From the NCBI GenBank assembly GCA_023480605.1, contig JAMCWS010000349.1, positions 6,132-45,086 on the forward strand: a DNA stretch of 38,955 bases. The letters are read 5' to 3'. The notes beneath the pieces are model-generated. The model was not told the origin of the DNA. It searched no databases and worked only from the letters and a program-made list of their open reading frames with translations. Both the position numbers and the translations under genes were made by a program. How positions within the stretch are numbered: position 1 is the stretch's first letter; each line of letters begins with the position of its first letter. Shown in pieces: positions 33,539 to 38,955 of this stretch. The DNA is from a bacterium. Its GTDB lineage: Bacteria; Sumerlaeota; Sumerlaeia; MVZB01.

Positions 33539-34471
33539 ATGAGTATTATCCTGCACTTGGTCACCTATCTGGCGCTCCTAATCTTTATCATCGCCATTGT
33601 GGTCCGTTATCTGCGGATACGAAATTATCCGCTCAATCTGCGGTGGGAAATTTATCCCATTCCCCATGAGGGAAAACGCTCAATCCATGGCGGGTCGAAA
33701 ATGGAAGAATCCGAATATTGGACCCGCAATCATAAGCCTGACTGGATTAGAGAACTGATGTTTATGATTCCCGAGATGGTCTTCATCAAGGGTTTATTCG
33801 ACCACAATCGAAAGCTTTGGTACCGCTCTTTTCCGTTTCATTTCGGTCTGTATATGACGGCCGCATTTGCCTGCCTGCTATTCGTAGGTTCGATGCTGGA
33901 ATTGGCGGGGGTGATGATTACCGGGCCTGCGGCCTCCGGTCTCGCGGTCGTGCTGAATAAGATCACGGGCGCAGTTGGAACCATGGGGATGGTTCTTACG
34001 ATCATCGGCGGCTTGGGACTGCTCGTGATGCGTCTGAGCGATCCCGACCTCAAACCCTACACCAACGGTTCCCATGTTGTTAACCTGCTTGTGATCATCG
34101 CGACGATGGCGCTGATGTTCGCGGCGCTTGTGACCGCCCCCTCCCACCTGGCTCCCATGCGCGCCTATCTGTCCGACTTGGTGACACTAAGTCTCAAGGC
34201 TCCGATCCCCGATCCGTTGACGGGCATTGCTGTCGCGGCCGCTTCACTACTCGTCGCATATATTCCATTGACCCACATGTCGCACTTTTTCGTTAAATGG
34301 TTTACCTGGCACCGGATTCGGTGGGACGATGAGCCCAACGTCAGGGGCGGCCGGATCGAGGTGATGATCCAGAAGGCACTGACCTATCCGGTCAACTGGC
34401 GCGCCAACCATATCAGGGGCGACGGCAAAAAGACGTGGGCCGATGTGGCAACGGGAGAAATCGAGAAGTGA
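33539..34471 (+). CDS. Cytochrome b-like membrane subunit (NarI/DsrM/HmeC family)
   Basis: The 310-residue protein has five hydrophobic helices at about 3-25, 100-125, 140-170, 180-205 and 225-255. Histidines in or next to helices (FPFHFG near 100, HVVN near 181, LTHMSHFF near 245-250) are candidate haem b ligands. A cytoplasmic loop between helices 1 and 2 carries a WTRNHKPDWIRELMF segment. The layout is that of the quinone- or menaquinol-reactive cytochrome b subunit of nitrate reductase gamma, DsrM and HmeC/TmcC complexes. The gene overlaps the iron-sulfur gene by four bases (GTGA), which supports a two-subunit complex exchanging electrons between quinones and a cytoplasmic partner. Confidence 0.85.
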   Translation: MSIILHLVTYLALLIFIIAIVVRYLRIRNYPLNLRWEIYPIPHEGKRSIHGGSKMEESEYWTRNHKPDWIRELMFMIPEMVFIKGLFDHNRKLWYRSFPFHFGLYMTAAFACLLFVGSMLELAGVMITGPAASGLAVVLNKITGAVGTMGMVLTIIGGLGLLVMRLSDPDLKPYTNGSHVVNLLVIIATMALMFAALVTAPSHLAPMRAYLSDLVTLSLKAPIPDPLTGIAVAAASLLVAYIPLTHMSHFFVKWFTWHRIRWDDEPNVRGGRIEVMIQKALTYPVNWRANHIRGDGKKTWADVATGEIEK

Positions 34472-36084
34472 GTAAGCAGCAAACAAATTTCAAACTCGAA
34501 AGCATCAGCCAACCGAACCGCCAGTGGACTCACGTGGAGGAGACGGACCTGATGCCCCTGCCACCCAACACGTTACGGCCCGACGAGGAACCGCCGTGGA
34601 AACAACTGACGGATGCGGAACGGGAAAAATACGAGGCGTCGCTCGATGACACGTTGATCCTGGACATCCCCAAACCCAGAACTAAAGAAGATGAAAAAGA
34701 ACTGATCCGCAAGTTCTTGGATGGAGTGACCCGGCTGTTCAACAAAGCCGATAACTGGCCGTTCCTCCGGCCGCTGGTCCTCACGATGGAACACTGCGCT
34801 AATTGCCAGACTTGTTCGGCGGCCTGTCACATCTACGAAGCATCGAGTGGTAATCCCGCTTACCGGCCAACCTGCCGCTCCGAGATTTTACGGCGCATCT
34901 ACTACAAGTACATCAAGTCCGACGGCGCATACTTCGGCCGATGGCGCCACGGAGACATTGACTTAAACTGGACCACTGTGGCTCGATTGGCCGAACTCAG
35001 TTATCGCTGCAACCTGTGTCGGCGGTGCGCCCAGGCATGTCCCCTCGGGGCCGACAATGGCCTCGTCGCCCGGGAGATCCGTAAATTATTCAGCCAGGAA
35101 CTGGACATCCACACCAAAGAACTCCACGACAATGGTTCCGTGCTACAGCTCAAAGTCGGTTCCTCCACCGGGATGAACGCCCTGGTGGTCAAGGACAACA
35201 TGGAATTCATCGACGAAGAGATGTCGGAAAAGACCGGGATGACAATCCATACGCCGTGGGACAAGAGCGGCGCGGATATCCTCCTGATCCATAACGCCGG
35301 CGAAATTATGGCGTGGCCTGAAAATCCCGGCGCCTTCAGCGTCATCTTCGAGGCCGCGGGTGTCAGTTGGACGCTGTCCAGCGACGCGTTGGGTTACGAC
35401 AGCATCAATTATGGTCTGTTTTACGATGATTTCATGTTGGCCAGAGTCGTCCTCAAACACGCCGAGGCAGCCAAAAAACTGGGAGTTAAAAAGATCGTTT
35501 TCGGCGAATGCGGCCACGCCCACAAAGCTCTGACGGTGATCGCCGACCGCATCCTGACCGGCGACCTCAATATCCCCCGCGAAAGCGCGATGACCGTCCT
35601 GCGCGACATCGTGATGTCCGGTCGCCTCAAGCTTGATCCCACGCGTAATGACTTCCCCGTCACGCTCCACGATCCGTGCAATATGACCCGCATGATGGGC
35701 ATCATTGCACCGCAACGCGAGATAATTCACACGATCTGTCCCCGGTTCCGCGAAATGAATCCGCACGGTGTCAACAACTACTGTTGTGGCGGCGGGAGCG
35801 GCTTTGCCATCCATTCGCGTCACAACTTTCCGGATTGGCGATTCAAAGTCGCCGGTCGAAAAAAACTGAGCCAGATCCTGGAGGCATTCTCTGATTGCTT
35901 GGATCCTTCCGTCAGGAAGTATATTTGCGCCCCATGCAGCAACTGCAAAGGGCAGTTCCGAGACATGCTGGATTACTACAAACTGTGGGAAAACCATTCG
36001 ATATTATATGGAGGCCTGGTCGAACTCATCGTTAACGCCATGACCGACATCAAGCCTGGCTTCATTGAATGGGAAAGGCATTGA
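34468..36084 (+). CDS. HdrD/TmcB/DsrK-like iron-sulfur protein
   Basis: Starting at the GTG that overlaps the previous stop, the product is 538 residues. Two [4Fe-4S] motifs lie at about 110-121 (CANCQTCSAACH) and 181-192 (CNLCRRCAQACP). A degenerate first CCG domain (FGECGHAHKAL near 350) is followed by a full C-terminal CCG domain: DPCNMTR near 405, CCGGGSG at 439-445 and CAPCSNC near 487. This is the non-cubane-cluster domain of heterodisulfide reductase HdrD and its relatives. The long N-terminal segment before the first ferredoxin motif resembles TmcB/HmeD-type proteins. It likely passes electrons between the membrane cytochrome b and a cytoplasmic acceptor, possibly a disulfide. No dsrAB or heterodisulfide-specific genes are near, so the substrate is open. 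Confidence 0.88.
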   Translation: MSKQQTNFKLESISQPNRQWTHVEETDLMPLPPNTLRPDEEPPWKQLTDAEREKYEASLDDTLILDIPKPRTKEDEKELIRKFLDGVTRLFNKADNWPFLRPLVLTMEHCANCQTCSAACHIYEASSGNPAYRPTCRSEILRRIYYKYIKSDGAYFGRWRHGDIDLNWTTVARLAELSYRCNLCRRCAQACPLGADNGLVAREIRKLFSQELDIHTKELHDNGSVLQLKVGSSTGMNALVVKDNMEFIDEEMSEKTGMTIHTPWDKSGADILLIHNAGEIMAWPENPGAFSVIFEAAGVSWTLSSDALGYDSINYGLFYDDFMLARVVLKHAEAAKKLGVKKIVFGECGHAHKALTVIADRILTGDLNIPRESAMTVLRDIVMSGRLKLDPTRNDFPVTLHDPCNMTRMMGIIAPQREIIHTICPRFREMNPHGVNNYCCGGGSGFAIHSRHNFPDWRFKVAGRKKLSQILEAFSDCLDPSVRKYICAPCSNCKGQFRDMLDYYKLWENHSILYGGLVELIVNAMTDIKPGFIEWERH

Positions 36085-36165
36085 CACAACAACCGGTCGC
36101 CTGTCGTGATGGCGCGCCATCCATTAGCCGCCATGAAACGTCAAGATTGGATATGCGGCCCCGCC

Positions 36166-36615
36166 ATGAACGCCCGGAAGAAAATACTGGTTATCGATGA
36201 CGAACGGTCGGCGATCATATACATGAGCGCCCTCCTGGAAGACCAGGGCTATGACGCCTTTTCGGCGACTGACCCCGCCGAAGGGCTGGCGTTGGCCCTG
36301 ACTCGGAAACCCGACTTGATCTGCCTTGACATCATGATGCCTAAAAAGTCGGGTGTCGGGCTCTACCGCGATATTCGGCGCAGGCCGGTACTCAAGGATG
36401 TGCCGGTCCTCTTTGTCAGCGCTTATACGCAAGTGCATAACACACTGACGCCGCAGGATCCCGAGTTCTTTCGAGTGCTTGTCATGGACGAAGACATCCC
36501 GGAACCGAATGGATATATCGAAAAACCGATTGTAGTAACCGAGTTTATCGGCGCCATTGCTTCGTTGATCGGACCGGGCGCGCCGGATCTTATCGCGAAC
36601 GCCAACGAGGAATAA
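36166..36615 (+). CDS. Response regulator, receiver domain only, with extended beta4-beta5 segment
   Basis: The 149-residue protein is a CheY-like receiver: KKILVIDDE supplies the acidic pair, and PDLICLDIMMP carries the phosphoacceptor Asp55. FVSAYT has the conserved Ser/Thr position, and YIEKPI the conserved Lys. Between FVSAYT and EKP there are about 32 residues instead of the usual 17-20, with the PDGY-like insert PQDPEFF...IPEPNGY. There is no output domain. The ATG at 36166 lacks a strong ribosome site; ATGs at 36106 and 36133 would lengthen the protein. It lies between the iron-sulfur gene and the kinase gene. Confidence 0.87.
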   Translation: MNARKKILVIDDERSAIIYMSALLEDQGYDAFSATDPAEGLALALTRKPDLICLDIMMPKKSGVGLYRDIRRRPVLKDVPVLFVSAYTQVHNTLTPQDPEFFRVLVMDEDIPEPNGYIEKPIVVTEFIGAIASLIGPGAPDLIANANEE

Positions 36616-36617
36616 TA

Positions 36618-37745
36618 ATGGATCGTGTTGAACGTTGGATCCGGAACGAATTATTTCATCAGGTTCCCATATGCATCAGCGTTATCGACCGGAATTTCTG
36701 CATCATCCACGCCAATCGGATGTTTACTGAAACGTATGGACCATGGGAAAACCAGTTCTGCTACACCGTTTACAAAGGCCGGAGCGAGCGATGCGAGGAG
36801 TGCGTTGCCGCCGACACATTCCGCGATGGACGAATCCGCACGCATGAGGAGCGGGGACGCGTCTGCGGCGGCCTTCCTCACTATTACTTTGTCCACGTGG
36901 TTCCGTTGTTGTTTTCCGGCACGGAAATTCCTTACGTAATCGAGATGTCTACCGACATTACCGAGGTAAAAAGGCTCGAGCAGGAAAAACTTGAAGCCGA
37001 AAGGTTGGCGGCGGTCGGTCAAACGGTCGCCGGACTGGCCCACGGTATCAAAAATATCATCATGGGCTTGGAAGGCGGCATTTACGTCATGGGTTCCGGC
37101 ATACGGCGCGAGGATACTCATCGGATTAAGCAGGGCTGGAGCATGCTTGAGGAAAATATCGCGCGCATTTCCGAATTTGTGAAAGAGTTTCTAAGCTTCG
37201 CGCGCGGGGCGGTTCCAAAAGTCGCCATGATCGATCCCGGTCGTGTCGCTCAAAAAGTGATCGACCTATTCAACGACAAGGCCCGTATGGTCGGCGTCGA
37301 CCTGCGCGGCGATATCCAGACTCCTATGATTCCCGCGCCGATGGATGAGGATGAGATTCACACCTGCCTGGTAAACCTGGTCTCCAACGCGTTGGACGCG
37401 TGCGAGGTCAGCGAAAAAGCCGATCGACATGTCACTCTGCGTGCGAGTGAGCGCGACAACGTGATTATTTTCGAGGTTAGCGACAATGGCCGCGGGATGG
37501 ACTATGAGGTCAAGCAGAAAGTCTTTACAAACTATTTTTCCACGAAAGGTTCGGGTAAGGGAACAGGCTTGGGGTTACTGACCACCCGTAAAATCGTCCA
37601 GCAACATGGAGGGCATGTATCGTTTCAGTCGGAGGTCGGCGCCGGGTCGGTATTTCGGTTGGAATTTCCCCGAAAGCGTCTCCCAGCAATTTCCAAGTCC
37701 GGGCAGGATTTTCGTGTGCAGGAAAATCAACAGGTATTGCGATGA
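36618..37745 (+). CDS. PAS-domain sensor histidine kinase, soluble
   Basis: The 375-residue protein has no membrane helix. A PAS domain (about 10-115) begins PICISVIDRNFCIIHANRMF and holds a CEEC pair at about 57-60, which could bind a cofactor or sense redox. The kinase core contains the H box GLAHGIKN (His142), NLVSNALDAC (N box), DNGRGM (G1), NYFSTK (F box) and GTGLGLLTTR (G2). This is the NtrB/HPK4-like group. It starts two bases after the first regulator's stop and is followed by two more regulators. The likely job is to sense the redox state linked to the Hdr-like complex, but that is inference from context. Confidence 0.9.
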   Translation: MDRVERWIRNELFHQVPICISVIDRNFCIIHANRMFTETYGPWENQFCYTVYKGRSERCEECVAADTFRDGRIRTHEERGRVCGGLPHYYFVHVVPLLFSGTEIPYVIEMSTDITEVKRLEQEKLEAERLAAVGQTVAGLAHGIKNIIMGLEGGIYVMGSGIRREDTHRIKQGWSMLEENIARISEFVKEFLSFARGAVPKVAMIDPGRVAQKVIDLFNDKARMVGVDLRGDIQTPMIPAPMDEDEIHTCLVNLVSNALDACEVSEKADRHVTLRASERDNVIIFEVSDNGRGMDYEVKQKVFTNYFSTKGSGKGTGLGLLTTRKIVQQHGGHVSFQSEVGAGSVFRLEFPRKRLPAISKSGQDFRVQENQQVLR

Positions 37746-37805
37746 ATATCCATTTTCATCTTGTCCATAACGATTCACTTTACCTTCCAACAAGGAGTCA
37801 TGGTG

Positions 37806-38330
37806 ATGGAACGCCCCGAAGACAAAACGATCTTGGTGGTCGAAGACGAACCCGATGTTCGCATCTTCCTTCAGACGGTACTCGAAGATGCCGGATTCAA
37901 CGTCCTGACGGCCGCCGACGGTGAAGAAGCCCTCAAGATCATTGGCGAGCATCGGCCTGATTTTATCTCACTTGACCTCGTGCTCCCACGGAAGTCCGGG
38001 TACAAATTGTTGCTTACACTCAAACGCGACCAGGAACTCGCCCGCATCCCGGTGCTTATCGTCACCGCTCACGCCAGGACCGATTTGGGTAAACCTCAAA
38101 TGGAGGAAATCTTTGAAAAGACCGCGCTGCTCGGTCCTGGACTTTACCTCGAAAAACCTGTCAAACCACGCCAATATATCCGTTGTGTTAAGCAGGCACT
38201 GGGACTCTCGTTTAGCGAATCGGATGAAGACGACGCGGATATCAAAAATGAAATACAAACCCTCCTGAACGATGCCAATTCCGAATCACTGGCCCGCGCC
38301 CTCGCAGCTCTGAAGAAAAAATCAAACTGA
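37806..38330 (+). CDS. Response regulator, receiver domain with C-terminal extension
   Basis: The 174-residue product has TILVVEDEPDVR, PDFISLDLVLP with Asp57 as phosphoacceptor, VLIVTAHA and LYLEKPVK. As in the regulator at 36166, the beta4-beta5 part is about 28 residues with TDLGKPQMEEIFE inserted. A 40-residue acidic then helical tail follows the receiver. AAGGAG at 37792-37797 is 8 bases from the ATG at 37806 but only 2 from the ATG at 37800, so 37806 is preferred. Confidence 0.88.
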   Translation: MERPEDKTILVVEDEPDVRIFLQTVLEDAGFNVLTAADGEEALKIIGEHRPDFISLDLVLPRKSGYKLLLTLKRDQELARIPVLIVTAHARTDLGKPQMEEIFEKTALLGPGLYLEKPVKPRQYIRCVKQALGLSFSESDEDDADIKNEIQTLLNDANSESLARALAALKKKSN

Positions 38331-38343
38331 AGGACAAACCCAT

Positions 38344-38766
38344 ATGATCGAGTATCATGGTCCCCAGAAAAAAATTCTCGTTGTCGATGACGAGCAGAGC
38401 ACGATTGTCTATCTCGAAACGCTTTTACAAGACAATGATTATGAGACGGCTTCGGCGCATAACGGTGCCGAGGGCCTGGAAAAAATCATATCCGAAAAAC
38501 CCGACTTGGTCTTACTTGACATTAACATGCCCGAGCAGTCGGGTATTCGATTATATCGGAATCTTCGGGAAAAGCCGGAGTTCGCCTCGATTCCCGTTAT
38601 CATCGTTACCGCCGTCACCGGCTGGGGTGGTGATCCGGAGGAATTCCATAAATTCATCAGCACTCGCAAGAAAGTGCCACCGCCCGAGGGATTCGTGCCC
38701 AAACCCATTGTCCGTGAATCGCTATTGAAAACCATTGCCGACATTCTCCTGGCCAAGCCAAAATAG
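38344..38766 (+). CDS. Response regulator, receiver domain only, with extended beta4-beta5 segment
   Basis: The 140-residue protein has KKILVVDDEQS, PDLVLLDINMP with Asp59, IIVTAVT and VPKPIV, which holds the conserved lysine. The segment between VTAVT and the K-P is about 30 residues and contains GGDPEEFHKF and PPPEGF, matching the insert type of the other two regulators. The closest relative in the window is the one at 36166 (both have IxYxxxLLxDxxY). AAGGA lies about 9 bases before the ATG. It is the last gene of the operon. Confidence 0.88.
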   Translation: MIEYHGPQKKILVVDDEQSTIVYLETLLQDNDYETASAHNGAEGLEKIISEKPDLVLLDINMPEQSGIRLYRNLREKPEFASIPVIIVTAVTGWGGDPEEFHKFISTRKKVPPPEGFVPKPIVRESLLKTIADILLAKPK

Positions 38767-38782
38767 GTTCTTCCGGAAAAAG

Positions 38783-38845
38783 TGTGGAAATACCCCCCTC
38801 CCGTCCCCCCTGCGGCAGAGATTTTTAAGGGGGTATTTATTCCAC
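38783..38845 (+). repeat. Long inverted repeat after the regulator operon
   Basis: GTGGAAATACCCCC (38783-38796) pairs with GGGGGTATTTATTCCAC (38829-38845) with one 3-base bulge, around a 32-base loop. It lies 17 bases after the last regulator stop, where a terminator is expected, but no T run follows the stem, so it is not a classical rho-independent terminator. It may be an mRNA-end-stabilising hairpin or part of a mobile repeat. The last 110 bases of the window hold no gene. Confidence 0.5.
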
Positions 38846-38955
38846 CCTGGAACAGAACGAGGGATATCTCACTGGGACAATGGCCAGAGAAGGGAATCAT
38901 TATCGCTCCCATGGTCTAATAAAATATGGCACAATAAATCCCCGAGTTAACACCA

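Overview
The window is about 39 kb of GC-rich bacterial DNA with no rRNA, tRNA or CRISPR that I could see. The gene content suggests a Gram-negative, carbohydrate-degrading member of the PVC/Planctomycetota or a neighbouring candidate phylum such as Hydrogenedentota or Sumerlaeota. The reasons are Tat-exported Gfo/Idh/MocA oxidoreductases, UroD-like proteins, runs of xylose-isomerase-like proteins, a sulfatase remnant and an NPCBM domain. This assignment is inference; no marker gene settles it.

Layout. 1-9.2 kb: the 3' end of a probable Gfo/Idh/MocA gene and its terminator, then minus-strand genes. These are a UroD-like protein, a secreted alpha-galactosidase-like GH36 enzyme with a C-terminal NPCBM domain, two sugar-phosphate isomerase/epimerase-type TIM barrels, an enolase-superfamily dehydratase and a Gfo/Idh/MocA oxidoreductase. 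The last three are tightly packed. 9.7-23.1 kb: a nitrilase fused in frame to the promoter and Tat leader of a Gfo/Idh gene, a GH78 alpha-L-rhamnosidase, the intact Tat-Gfo/Idh paralogue, a sulfatase remnant, a GH42-like protein, an AbiEii-like remnant and a GH51 alpha-L-arabinofuranosidase. Together these suggest breakdown of rhamnose-, arabinose- and galactose-containing plant or algal polysaccharide.

23.9-29.4 kb is the unusual part. An ECF sigma factor overlaps by 4 bases (ATGA) a 1030-residue single-chain RNA polymerase that contains both beta-type and beta'-type catalytic cores. It has ETPEGPNIG, EHDDANR, GDKLSNRHGQKG and GQ..GELE..AL from beta, then a proline linker, then a clamp-helix-like segment, SGRSVI, NADFDGD, SGARG and a bridge-helix-like segment from beta'. 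It is little more than a third of the combined size of the cellular subunits. It lacks recognisable zinc sites, much of the Rif-pocket/fork region, and a recognisable trigger loop. The chain ends in a segment resembling the conserved beta' C-terminal region. A second sigma-region-4 protein interrupted by TAA and a broken methyltransferase follow. I consider the sigma/mini-polymerase pair the probable undescribed system; its target genes are not visible here.

29.4-33.1 kb: truncated secreted-protein genes, a large secreted glycine-rich protein and an aldolase remnant. 33.5-38.8 kb: a plus-strand operon of a cytochrome b-like membrane subunit (NarI/DsrM/HmeC type), an HdrD/TmcB/DsrK-like iron-sulfur protein, a response regulator, a PAS histidine kinase and two more response regulators. 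All three regulators have an unusual insertion before their conserved lysine. This operon looks like a membrane redox complex wired to a signalling system.

The window is rich in gene remnants, and at least four nonsense lesions fall where a glutamate codon is expected. Intact genes end with TAA, TAG and TGA alike, so decay is more likely than recoding.
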